From the NCBI GenBank assembly GCA_013177795.1, contig JABLXY010000003.1:227244-291243 (forward strand): DNA of 64,000 nt, given 5' to 3'. A program made the translations under genes and the position numbers. The DNA is from Syntrophaceae bacterium. GTDB lineage: Bacteria; Desulfobacterota; Syntrophia; Syntrophales; UBA2192. The notes below the pieces were generated by a model. It ran no database searches and was not told the DNA's origin. It worked only from the letters and a program-made list of their open reading frames with translations. Below are positions 8,641 through 16,356 of the stretch, one piece after another. How positions within the stretch are numbered: position 1 is the stretch's first letter; each line of letters starts with the position of its first letter.

Positions 8641-9846
8641 ATGGCAGTCTATGTCTGGGTAGCCCAGGGGCGGGGAGGCGAGATGAAAAAAGGCGAGACG
8701 GAGGCCCTCAACGAGGCGGCCGTCCGCACGCAGCTCCGGCGGCAGGGCCTCAAGCCCACGAAAGTGAAGGAGAAGCCCAAGGACCTCCTGGAGATGATCC
8801 CGTTCCGGGGGAGCGTCAAGGCCAAGGATGTCGTCATCTTCTCGCGCCAGTTCTCCACGATGATCAGCGCGGGACTGCCGCTCATCCAGTGCCTCGACAT
8901 CCTGGCGAGCCAGGAGCAGAACAAGGCCTTTGCCCGGATCATCCGCAACATCAAGGAGGATATCGAGGGCGGCTCCACCCTCACCGACGCCCTGAAGAAG
9001 TACCCCAAGGTCTTCGACGATCTGTTCATCAACATGATCGCCGCGGGCGAGGCCGGCGGTATCCTGGACACGATCCTGAACCGCCTGGCCACCTACCTGG
9101 AAAAGGCCATGAAGCTCAAGCGGAAGGTCAAGGGCGCCATGACCTATCCCGCCGTCGTCCTGTTCGTTTCGGTCGCCGTCATCACCCTGCTGCTCGTCAA
9201 GGTCGTGCCCGTCTTCCAGGGCATCTTCTCGGGCATGGGCCGGGAGCTGCCGTTCCTGACGCAATTTCTCATCGACCTGAGCAACTTCATCACGAGCAAT
9301 GCCCTCTACATCGTCGGCGCGATCGTTGTGGCGATCGCGGCCCTCGTCAAATTCTACCAGACCGACCGCGGGCGCGGCCTGTTCGACCGCATGATCCTCA
9401 AGCCCCCCGTGATCGGGCCCCTGATGCGGAAGGTCGCCATCGCGAAGTTCACGCGCACCCTCTCCACCATGATCTCCAGCGGCGTGCCCATCCTCGACGG
9501 GCTCGAGATCGTGAGCCGGACGGCCGGCAACAAGATCGTCGAGAAGGCCCTCATGGAGACCCGGAAGAACATCAGCGAGGGAAAGACGATCGCCGAGCCC
9601 CTGGCGGCCACGTCCGTCTTCCCGCCCATGGTGGTGCAGATGATCGCCGTCGGCGAGGCGACGGGGTCGCTCGACTCCATGCTGAGCAAGATCGCCGACT
9701 TCTACGACGACGAGGTGGAGACGGCCGTCAACGCCATGACGTCCATGCTCGAGCCCATGCTCATGGTTTTCCTCGGCGGCGTCGTCGGCGGGATGATCGT
9801 GGCGATGTACTTGCCGATATTCCAGATCGGCTCCATCGTCGGCTAG
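8641..9846 (+). CDS. pilC: Type IV pilus inner-membrane platform protein PilC (type II secretion F family)
   Basis: A 401-residue GspF/PilC protein with two repeats of the T2SSF domain: each has a cytoplasmic helical part (FSRQFSTMISAGLPLIQCLD; FTRTLSTMISSGVPILDGLE) followed by membrane segments (about 165-190, 222-240 and 372-393). It anchors the pilus motor ATPases in the inner membrane. The start MAVYVWVAQGRGGEMKKG is typical, and GAGGAGAAGGAAC precedes the ATG. No other pilus gene is nearby, so it is an isolated pilC, with pilB/pilT expected elsewhere. Confidence 0.95.
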   Translation: MAVYVWVAQGRGGEMKKGETEALNEAAVRTQLRRQGLKPTKVKEKPKDLLEMIPFRGSVKAKDVVIFSRQFSTMISAGLPLIQCLDILASQEQNKAFARIIRNIKEDIEGGSTLTDALKKYPKVFDDLFINMIAAGEAGGILDTILNRLATYLEKAMKLKRKVKGAMTYPAVVLFVSVAVITLLLVKVVPVFQGIFSGMGRELPFLTQFLIDLSNFITSNALYIVGAIVVAIAALVKFYQTDRGRGLFDRMILKPPVIGPLMRKVAIAKFTRTLSTMISSGVPILDGLEIVSRTAGNKIVEKALMETRKNISEGKTIAEPLAATSVFPPMVVQMIAVGEATGSLDSMLSKIADFYDDEVETAVNAMTSMLEPMLMVFLGGVVGGMIVAMYLPIFQIGSIVG

Positions 9847-9861
9847 GCAGGCCGGATGATA

Positions 9862-9966
9862 AACGCCCGTCTGCGGCGTTGCCTCATCCCTCGTCCCTGC
9901 GGCGTACGGACAAAGTACGCCTCAGTCCTCGGGATCTCGGCTGCCTTGCATCCGGGCATTTCTGAC
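9862..9966. repeat. Dispersed ~105-bp repeat, copy A
   Basis: Reads on the plus strand as the reverse complement of copy B (16241-16347), with long identical blocks such as CTGCGGCGTT, CTCGGGA and TCGGCTGCCTTGCATC. It has a central dyad GGCGTAC (9901-9907) and GTACGCC (9915-9921). It lies between pilC and a terminator. It resembles intergenic repeats I have seen in other Deltaproteobacteria, but I cannot name a family. Confidence 0.8.
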
Positions 9967-9997
9967 CGGCCTGGAAGAGGAATCCAGTAAGCAAGAG

Positions 9998-10033
9998 GAA
10001 AGCCCCGGACTCCATCAGGAGCCGGGGCTTTTG
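9998..10033. terminator. Bidirectional rho-independent terminator between pilC and tRNA-Pro
   Basis: Stem AAAGCCCCGG pairs with CCGGGGCTTTT around a 14-nt interior that itself pairs (CTCC and GGAG). T-runs exist on both strands, so it can serve pilC (+) and the tRNA (-). Confidence 0.85.
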
Positions 10034-10046
10034 CATGGGCGAAAAA

Positions 10047-10123
10047 TGGTCGGGATGGCGCGATTCGAACGCGCGACTCCTGCGTCCCGAACGCAGTGCC
10101 CTACCAGGCTGGGCCACATCCCG
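10047..10123 (-). tRNA. tRNA-Pro (anticodon CGG)
   Basis: On the minus strand a complete 77-nt cloverleaf: acceptor CGGGATG pairs with CATCCCG, anticodon stem CTGCG/CGCAG encloses the loop TTCGGGA with anticodon CGG (reads CCG, proline), and the T arm has GTTCGAATC. Discriminator A and a genome-encoded CCA (10047-10049 on the complement) are present. The terminator at 9998-10033 follows it. Confidence 0.97.
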
Positions 10124-10284
10124 ACGCCGACACGATATATAATTTGTCTTTAAAAGTCCATCATTTTTTGCTACTAAAGCTCATAGGAGCCGATGAAAAG
10201 GCCTGTCGGACCGCGCCCCGGCGAACCCGTCCGGATGGGCACCGACACCGGTCCCCGGGAAGGGCGCGCAAGAGGAACGTTGCC

Positions 10285-10704
10285 GTGATCATCTACGATC
10301 TGACCTGTGACAAGAAACACAAGTTCGAGGGCTGGTTCAAGGACCTGGCCGCCTTCGAGGAGCAGAAGGCGGGGAAACTGATCACCTGTCCCATCTGCGG
10401 GAGTTCGGACGTGGCCATGCTTCCCTCCTCGATCGCCGTCATGGGCAGAAGCCGCGAACTCAAGGAGCGCAAGGCGAATCTGGCCGACGTCTCCCCGATG
10501 AAGATGCTGGAGATGATCAACGATTTTGTGATGAAGAATTTCGACGACGTGGGCAGCCGCTTTGCCGAGGTGGCCCTGAAGATCCACCGGGGTGAGGAAA
10601 AGAGGCGCAACATCCGGGGGGTCACGACGGACAAGGAGGAGGAGACGCTGCGCGAGGAGGGCGTGGAATTCATGAAGATACCCGTGCCCAAGTTCGACAG
10701 CTAG
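10285..10704 (+). CDS. DUF1178 family protein
   Basis: A 139-residue protein matching DUF1178. The start is the typical IIYDLTCDKKHKFEGWF, followed by a CPICGS pair near residue 40 that with Cys8 may form part of a zinc ribbon, then a helical region and a charged C-terminus. GTG 10285 is chosen since it gives the family start and has AGAGGAA upstream; the frame is open further 5' through the tRNA region, which is not plausible coding. No function is known for the family. It stands alone, flanked by a tRNA and an octad repeat. Confidence 0.85.
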   Translation: MIIYDLTCDKKHKFEGWFKDLAAFEEQKAGKLITCPICGSSDVAMLPSSIAVMGRSRELKERKANLADVSPMKMLEMINDFVMKNFDDVGSRFAEVALKIHRGEEKRRNIRGVTTDKEEETLREEGVEFMKIPVPKFDS

Positions 10705-10721
10705 CGCCGCTTTGCAGGGAA

Positions 10722-10812
10722 GAAGGTAAGAGGGTAAGAAGGTAAGAAGATAAGGCGCGGAAGGACACTGGCGGTTTTTCCAATCTTCTCACCTTCTCAA
10801 CTTCTTACCTTC
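10722..10812. repeat. Octad inverted repeat, GARGGTRA family (33-nt arms, 25-nt loop)
   Basis: Left arm 10722-10754 is three octamers GARGGTAA and a degenerate 9-mer GAAGATAAG; right arm 10780-10812 begins CCAATCTTC. The arm ends have co-varied (GAAGAT and ATCTTC) against the usual GAAGGT. It ends about 20 bp before the next start codon. Confidence 0.85.
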
Positions 10813-10833
10813 GCTTTTTTCATAGAGGAGGCC

Positions 10834-13143
10834 ATGAAGGGACGATTCGAAGGGATTCTCGAGACGATCGGCAACACGCCTCTCGTCGAGATCCGGAAGC
10901 TTAACCCCAACCCCAACGTCAAAATCTTCGCCAAGCTCGAGAGCTTCAACCCCGGGGGGTCCGTGAAAGACCGGCCCGCCCTGTACATGATCGAGCGTGC
11001 CGAGGAGCGGGGCGAGCTCACGCGCGACAAGATCATCCTCGAGGCGACGAGCGGCAACACGGGGATCGGGCTCGCCCTGGTGGCCGCCGCCAAGGGCTAC
11101 CGGCTGTGCCTCACCCTCTCCGAGGCGGCCAGCGAGGAACGCAAGAAGATCCTCAAGGCTCTCGGCGCGGAGCTCCGCTTCACCCCCGCCGCTTTGGGCA
11201 CCGACGGCGCCATCGAGGAGGCCTACGAGCTGATGCGCGCCAACCCCGGGAAATACTTCCTGGTCGATCAATTCAACAACCCCGACAATTTCGCGGCCCA
11301 CTACCACGGCACGGCCGTGGAGATCTGGGAGCAGACCGAGGGCAAGGTCACGATGCTCGTGGCCACCCTGGGCACGTCGGGCACGGCCATGGGCTGCGCG
11401 ATGCGCCTCAAGGAATACAACCCCGCCATCCGGATCGTCGGCGTCGAGCCCTACATGGGCCACAAGATCCAGGGTCTCAAGAACATGAAGGAGTCTTACC
11501 GCCCGGGCATCTTCGACCGGGGCCGCCTCGATGAGACGGTGCACATCCTCGACGAGGACGCCTTCGAGATGGCCCGCAGGCTGCTGCGCGAGGAGGGGAT
11601 TTTCGCCGGGATGAGCTGCGGGGCGGCCATGCACGTGGCCGTCGAGAAGGCGAAGGAGCTCGACGAGGGTCTCATCGTCGTCATCCTGCCCGACAGCGCC
11701 GAGCGCTATCTCTCGACGGAGCTCTTCGCCGACAAGGAGAAGTCGACGCTGCGGCTCTACAACGTCCGCACGAAGCAGAAGGAGTTCTTCCAGCCCCTCC
11801 GCACCGACGAGGTCCGGATGACCACCTCCGGGCCCTCGATCCACCTCGTTCCCCACCTGGGCAGCTACCGGCGCTTCGTCGTCTCGGACCTCATCGCCCG
11901 GTACCTGGGGTTCAAGGGCTACCGGGTCAGGCGCACGACCAACATCGTCGACCTGACGGACAAGACGATCGCCGAGTCGGAGCGGGCGGGCCTGGAGCAC
12001 GGCGAGTTCACGAAGAGAGCCCTCGGCGAATTCCTGCGCGAGGCCGCCACGCTGCGGATCGGCCCCGACGTCATCTACCCGACCGCGCAGGAACACGTGG
12101 ACGCCATGCTGGCCGTCGCGGAGAAGCTCGTGGAGAAAGGCTACGCCTACGAGAAGCTGCGTTCCGTCTATTTCGACATCTCGAAGTTCGAGGACTACGG
12201 CAAGCTCTCCAACGTGGACCTCGCCAAGGTTCAGACCGGCAAGACCTCGGATCTCGACGAGTACGAGAAGGACAGCCCTGTCGATTTCACGCTGCTCAAG
12301 CGCTCGACGCTGGCGGAGCTCAAGCGGGGGATCTACACGAAGACCCGCTGGGGAAACGTGCGACCGAGCTGGCACCTGGCCTGCGCGGCCCTGTCCATGA
12401 AGATGCTCGGCGACACCTTCGACATCCACGCCAGCGGCTCCGACATCGTGTTCCCGCACTGCGAGAACGTGCTGGCCATCGGCAAGGCCCTGACGGGCAG
12501 GCCCCCGGCGAACTACTGGGTCAACACGGATCTCGTGATGGTCGAGGGCAAGAAGATGTCGCGCTCGCTGGGCAACATCCTCACCGTGGCGGACCTCGTC
12601 CGCCAGGGCTACCGGGGCAGCGAGATCCGCTACTTCCTCCTGTCGTCGCACTACCGCAAGCCGTTGAACTTCTCGCCCGGCGCGATGGAGACGGCGAGAA
12701 ACACCGTCGAGAAGCTCAACGAGTTCGTCCAGCGGCTCATTCACTTCACGCCCGGCGCGGGGTGCCCCGACACGGACCAGTACGTCTACGACCTGCGGCA
12801 CCGGTTTGCCGAGGCGATGGACGATGACCTGAACATCTCCGCGGCCCTGGCCGTCCTGTTCGGCTTCGTCAAGCGGGTGAGCGCGCCGCTGGCCCGCAAT
12901 GCCTTCAGCCCGAAGGAGAGAGACCGGATCCTCGAGGCCCTCCGGTCGATCGATTCGGTGCTCGCCGTCATGGACTTCGAGGAGGAGCGGCTCGACGAGG
13001 AGGCGCAGCGTCTCATCGATTTGCGCAACGAGCACAGGCGGAACCGGAAGTGGAAAGAGGCCGACGAGATCCGTGACCGGCTGCTCGCGATGGGCGTGGA
13101 GATCAAGGACACGCCCACGGGGACAGCGTGGAAGAAGAAGTAG
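10834..13143 (+). CDS. Fusion: PLP-dependent cysteine synthase domain + cysteinyl-tRNA synthetase-like domain with altered zinc site
   Basis: A 769-residue two-domain protein. Residues 1 to about 305 are a cysteine synthase/CBS-type fold: IGNTPLVEI, the PLP lysine in NPGGSVKDR (Lys45), TSGNTGIGLA and GTSGTAMG. Residues from about 315 are class I CysRS: GPSIHLVPHLGSYRR (HIGH-like motif 341-344), WHLAC, FPHCEN and KMSRS (574-578). Against the E. coli zinc ligands (Cys28, Cys209, His234, Glu238) it has Ser332, Cys517, His542 and Val546, so two of four are lost, while Cys543 replaces the adjacent His. It may make cysteine and charge tRNA-Cys, or the second domain may have a new role. GAGGAGG precedes the ATG. 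No other cysS is in the window. Confidence 0.93.
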   Translation: MKGRFEGILETIGNTPLVEIRKLNPNPNVKIFAKLESFNPGGSVKDRPALYMIERAEERGELTRDKIILEATSGNTGIGLALVAAAKGYRLCLTLSEAASEERKKILKALGAELRFTPAALGTDGAIEEAYELMRANPGKYFLVDQFNNPDNFAAHYHGTAVEIWEQTEGKVTMLVATLGTSGTAMGCAMRLKEYNPAIRIVGVEPYMGHKIQGLKNMKESYRPGIFDRGRLDETVHILDEDAFEMARRLLREEGIFAGMSCGAAMHVAVEKAKELDEGLIVVILPDSAERYLSTELFADKEKSTLRLYNVRTKQKEFFQPLRTDEVRMTTSGPSIHLVPHLGSYRRFVVSDLIARYLGFKGYRVRRTTNIVDLTDKTIAESERAGLEHGEFTKRALGEFLREAATLRIGPDVIYPTAQEHVDAMLAVAEKLVEKGYAYEKLRSVYFDISKFEDYGKLSNVDLAKVQTGKTSDLDEYEKDSPVDFTLLKRSTLAELKRGIYTKTRWGNVRPSWHLACAALSMKMLGDTFDIHASGSDIVFPHCENVLAIGKALTGRPPANYWVNTDLVMVEGKKMSRSLGNILTVADLVRQGYRGSEIRYFLLSSHYRKPLNFSPGAMETARNTVEKLNEFVQRLIHFTPGAGCPDTDQYVYDLRHRFAEAMDDDLNISAALAVLFGFVKRVSAPLARNAFSPKERDRILEALRSIDSVLAVMDFEEERLDEEAQRLIDLRNEHRRNRKWKEADEIRDRLLAMGVEIKDTPTGTAWKKK

Positions 13144-13167
13144 CGTGCCGCGGCGGGGTCTTTCCTG

Positions 13168-13196
13168 TTGCATCGCCCGCCTGCTTCGACTAGAAT
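13168..13196 (+). promoter_or_regulatory. Candidate sigma70 promoter of the LysM gene
   Basis: TTGCAT (13168-13173), exactly 17 nt, TAGAAT (13191-13196). It would give a leader of about 55 nt to the ATG at 13258 and probably drives both the LysM gene and the lipoprotein gene. Confidence 0.6.
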
Positions 13197-13257
13197 TTCC
13201 TCTGTGTGGGAACGGGGCGGCAACCGGCACGTCAAACCAAAAAGGAGGGAGCAAGGC

Positions 13258-13461
13258 ATGACGGACGAGGAGAAAAAGCAGGGCGCCGATGCGTGGGATG
13301 CCACGCAGTGGCACGTCGTGGCAAAGGGGGAGACACTGTCCAAGATAGCCCAAAAGTACTATGGCGACCCCAATTTGTACATGAAGATCTTCGAGGCGAA
13401 CAAGGACGTTCTCAAGAACCCCGATCTGATCAAGATCGGACAGAAATTACGGATTCCCTGA
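13258..13461 (+). CDS. Small LysM domain protein
   Basis: A 67-residue protein made almost entirely of one LysM domain: WHVVAKGETLSKIAQKYYGD near residue 17, then IFEANKDVLKNPDLIKIGQKLRIP to the C-terminus. The N-terminal 15 residues are charged (MTDEEKKQGADAW) and there is no signal peptide, as in the YgaU/XkdP-like cytoplasmic LysM proteins. LysM usually binds peptidoglycan glycans; an intracellular role in stress has been proposed for YgaU. GGAGGGAG precedes the ATG. The following lipoprotein gene starts 18 bp downstream, so the two are co-transcribed. Confidence 0.85.
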   Translation: MTDEEKKQGADAWDATQWHVVAKGETLSKIAQKYYGDPNLYMKIFEANKDVLKNPDLIKIGQKLRIP

Positions 13462-13479
13462 TCAAAAGGAGGAACGGAA

Positions 13480-14112
13480 ATGACGGCAAAAAGATTCTGG
13501 CTTCCCATTCTGCTCGTGGTGTTCGGGCTGTTCGCGGTGTCCTGCGGCTCGGGCAACAAGGAGGCGGCGACCGCGGCGCTCAAGGCGGCCGAGGAGTCGT
13601 GGAATGCAGTCAAGGGCGAGGTGGTGAAGTACATCCCCGATCAGGCCAAGGGCGTCGATGATGCGATCAAGGGCGCGAAGGAGAACTTTGACAAGGGCAA
13701 CTTCGACGCGGCCCTCGAGACGGCAAAGGTCATCCCCGACAGGGTGAAGGCGCTGGCGGCCGCCGCCTCGGCGAAAAAGGCGGAGCTTGCGAAGAGCTGG
13801 GAGGAGATGAGCGGCGGTCTGCCCAAGATGTTCGAGGCGATCAAGAGCCGGCTCGACATCCTGTCGCAGAGCAAGAAGCTGCCCGCCAATCTCGACAAGG
13901 CGAAGCTCGAGGGGGCCAAGGGCGGCTACGAGGAAGCGGTCAAGATGTGGGAAGACGCAAAGGCGGCCTTTGCCGGCGGCAACCTGACCGACGCGCTGGC
14001 CAAGGGAAAGACCGTGAAGGAGAAGGCCGCGGCGGTGATGACGGCCCTCGGCATGGAGGTCCCGGCGGCGGCCGCTCCCGCTCCGGCGCCCGCGGCTGCG
14101 CCCAAGGGGTGA
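13480..14112 (+). CDS. Predicted lipoprotein, alanine/lysine-rich, helical
   Basis: A 210-residue protein with a lipoprotein signal: basic MTAKRFW, a hydrophobic core LPILLVVFGLFAVS and the lipobox Cys22. The mature part is Ala/Lys/Glu-rich and predicted helical, with several repeats of the AAxKAKxxWExAKxAF type near residues 25-60 and 140-175, and ends in a low-complexity Ala-Pro tail. I recognise no named family. It is co-transcribed with the LysM protein, and the pair may act at the cell wall. A strong terminator follows. Confidence 0.8.
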   Translation: MTAKRFWLPILLVVFGLFAVSCGSGNKEAATAALKAAEESWNAVKGEVVKYIPDQAKGVDDAIKGAKENFDKGNFDAALETAKVIPDRVKALAAAASAKKAELAKSWEEMSGGLPKMFEAIKSRLDILSQSKKLPANLDKAKLEGAKGGYEEAVKMWEDAKAAFAGGNLTDALAKGKTVKEKAAAVMTALGMEVPAAAAPAPAPAAAPKG

Positions 14113-14140
14113 CACTGGGTTGACAAAGCGCTCTGCGCGG

Positions 14141-14174
14141 AAAAAAGCCGGGCACGGGCCCGGTTTTTTCTTTT
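14141..14174 (+). terminator. Rho-independent terminator after the lipoprotein gene
   Basis: A-run, stem CCGGG / CCCGG around CACGG with flanking GC pairs, then TTTTTTCTTTT. The insertion sequence begins 7 bp after the T-tract. Confidence 0.85.
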
Positions 14175-14180
14175 GGATCA

Positions 14181-15510
14181 TCTCCAAGTTAGTTGGCGAA
14201 CGCCTGGTAGATTTTCAGTGTAAAGTACCGCAGGTCATGGAAGCCGTAGGCCTTGCGCTTGATGACCTTGATCTTGTTGTTGACCCCTTCGAGCTGTCCC
14301 GTATGGATGGGGTAGTCACAGTGGTTGAGGATCCCCTCGCGGTGTCTCTGCAGCATGTTGGCAAAAGCGCCCAGAGACTTCTGCTTGAGGGATCGGGCCA
14401 GCGCGCACCACTGATCGAGCGCCTTGGCCGCCCAAGTGCGTGAACGATAGCCCCAGAGGAGCTTGAGTTTTTCCTTGAGGATCATCACGGTACTGATGAC
14501 CTCGTTGAGCGCCAGCAGCTCTTTGAGCTGTTGCCGGTGGCTTCGGCGCCGCAGGTTGCGGCGGTTCTTCAAGAGCAGAAACTTGGCGCCCTTGTAGACC
14601 GCCTTGTGCTCGTTTTGGGCCTTGCGATGCTCGCTGTTGCGCACCTGTCGATCACGCGGTTGAAGGCCGCCACGACATGGAACAGATCGAAGACGATCCG
14701 GGTCTGGGGCAGTTTTTTTAAACGGCCTTGATGTAGGGGTCCCACATGTCCATGGCAACGGCCTCAATGGCCTTGCGCTGCCCCGCGCTCAACAGGTTGA
14801 AGAAACGCATCAGGGTCTTGGCCCTGCGGTCTTTGCCCACGTAGAGAACGCGGCCGGTTTCGTAGTTGAGCACCACGGTCAGGTAGCGGTGGCCCTTGCG
14901 GATGGAGATCTCGTCGACCGCCAGGATGCGGAGGCCCGTATAATCGGGCTGCCCGTAGCGGGCCTCCAACAAGAGCTTGTCGGCGGCCTTGACCGTCTTC
15001 CAGTCCAGGCCCAGGGCCCCGCGACATCTTGGACCGTCATCCACCGGCACAGCGCGTGGATGTATGCGGCCAGCCGCCTCGTGATGCGCAGATAGGGGTC
15101 AAACAGATCCAGCCCCTCGATCACGATCCGTCGGCAGCCGGCGCAGTAGAGTTTGCGGTAGCGGCAATCGAGCCACACCCGGGTGCCGGCCATGTCCAGG
15201 TCCCGGACCGAACGGCCCGTCCAGCTGTGAACCGTGGCGCCCTTCGTGCCGCAGTGATGGCACACGGGCACAAAACGCTTGTCGGGTGTCACCCGGATAT
15301 GCACGCGTCCAGATTGCGGGGCCACCGTCTGGCCCTGGATTTTGATTCGACGAAAGGGGAAGAACGGTGCTATAGTGGCTTCGGACATCACAGGCCTCCT
15401 GCGGATAGGGTTTTTCTTCGCAGATCAACCTATACCCCCGGAGATCCTGGATGTCCATTGTATTTGAAATCACAACCGATTCCCCTATCTTCCATCAACT
15501 AACTCGGAGA
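14181..15510 (-). mobile_element. ISL3-like insertion sequence, degenerate
   Basis: About 1.33 kb bounded by imperfect terminal inverted repeats: TCTCCAAGTTAGTTG (14181-14195) and, reversed, TCTCCGAGTTAGTTG (15496-15510), one mismatch in 15. The single transposase gene runs on the minus strand and is broken. I do not see a clear 8-bp target duplication. It sits between the terminator of the lipoprotein gene and nth and seems to disrupt no gene. Confidence 0.85.
14189..15391 (-). pseudogene. ISL3 family transposase, at least three frameshifts
   Basis: Read across frames the product is a full ISL3 transposase: N-terminal zinc-finger region (CHHCGTKG, then CRYRKLYCAGCRR), a helix-turn-helix part, the DDE core (AVDEISIRKGHRYLTVVL; DMWDPYIKAV) and the C-terminal block ending GVNNKIKVIKRKAYGFHDLRYF with the catalytic Glu nearby. 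The frame breaks near 15020, at a run of seven A on the coding strand near 14718 (just after YIKAV), and near 14650. The A-run could be a slippery site, but three breaks point to decay or sequencing errors. Confidence 0.85.
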
Positions 15511-15523
15511 AGAACCTTTCTTT

Positions 15524-16183
15524 TCAACGGCTACTCGTCACGCCGATGCGGTCGCAGTACTTGCGCACGGGGCAGCGGCTGCAGAAGGGTGACACGGGCC
15601 TGCAGATGTTCTGGCCGTGCATGACCAGGAGCGTGTTGATGGCGGTCCAGTGCCTCCTCGGCAGTTTGGCCCGCAGGGCCTGCTCCGTCTCGCGGGGGGT
15701 TTTCGTCCTGACGTAGCCCCAGCGGTTCGTGATCCGGTGGACGTGGGTGTCGACGCAGATGCCGGCCTTGCTGTGGGCGAGCGTCACGACGAGGTTCGCC
15801 GTCTTCCGACCGACCCCGGGTAGCGTGAGCAGCGCCTCGATCGAGTCGGGCACGCGGGAGCCGAACCGCTCGACGATCTCCCTTGACGCCTTCCGGATGG
15901 CCTTCGCCTTCGTGCGGTAGAAGCCGGCGGGGAAGATGGCCTTCTCGATTTTTTCTTCCGGCAGGCGCTGCATTGTATCCGGCGAGTCGGCCAGCGCGAA
16001 GAGCCGCTCCGTGGCGGGCCCCGTAACCTCGTCCTTCGTCCGCGCGCTGATGATCGTGGAGACGAGGATCTTGAACGGGTCGACGACGGCCTCCGCGGCC
16101 AAGGCCGACACCGGCGGCAGGCCGAATTGCTCGAGCTCCCGCTCGAGCAGCCGCATCATCTTGTGAATGTCTCCATCTTTCAT
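15524..16183 (-). CDS. nth: Endonuclease III
   Basis: A 219-residue base-excision glycosylase/AP lyase. The helix-hairpin-helix is LPGVGRKTANLV with the catalytic Lys, followed by VDTHVHRI with the catalytic Asp. The C-terminus holds the [4Fe-4S] ligands in the classic C-X6-C-X2-C-X5-C spacing (CRPVSPFC, SRC, PVRKYC). It removes oxidised pyrimidines from DNA. The start at 16183 (MKDGDIHKMMRLL) lacks a good ribosome site; ATG 16159 with GGAGA upstream is an alternative. Confidence 0.95.
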   Translation of the reverse strand: MKDGDIHKMMRLLERELEQFGLPPVSALAAEAVVDPFKILVSTIISARTKDEVTGPATERLFALADSPDTMQRLPEEKIEKAIFPAGFYRTKAKAIRKASREIVERFGSRVPDSIEALLTLPGVGRKTANLVVTLAHSKAGICVDTHVHRITNRWGYVRTKTPRETEQALRAKLPRRHWTAINTLLVMHGQNICRPVSPFCSRCPVRKYCDRIGVTSSR

Positions 16184-16240
16184 GGAGAGAATACCGATCG
16201 ATTGGAATCAGATCGAGGCAAGGGGGAAGCCGGAAGGATG

Positions 16241-16347
16241 GTCACAAGGGGCCAGATGCAAGGCAGCCGACGTCCCGAGGAGCGAGGCGCACCGGGGACG
16301 TACGTTGAGCGACGAGGGACGAGGCGAACGCCGCAGATGGTCCCGTT
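16241..16347. repeat. Dispersed ~105-bp repeat, copy B
   Basis: Inverted relative to copy A at 9862-9966; the two share blocks such as GATGCAAGGCAGCCGA, TCCCGAGGA and AACGCCGCAGA. The central part differs more (GGACGTACGTTGAGC against a clean dyad in copy A). It fills the gap between nth and fdhE and ends about 10 bp from the fdhE stop. Confidence 0.8.
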
Positions 16348-16356
16348 TCACCCGCC

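Noticed and set aside
8471-8662. 63-codon frame upstream of pilC
   Set aside because: No ribosome site or domain; overlaps pilC, which has its own good site.
10789-13353. 854-codon open frame antisense to the CysK-CysRS fusion
   Set aside because: Arg/Gly/Leu/Asp-rich shadow of a GC-rich gene with no domain; the plus strand encodes clear enzyme motifs.
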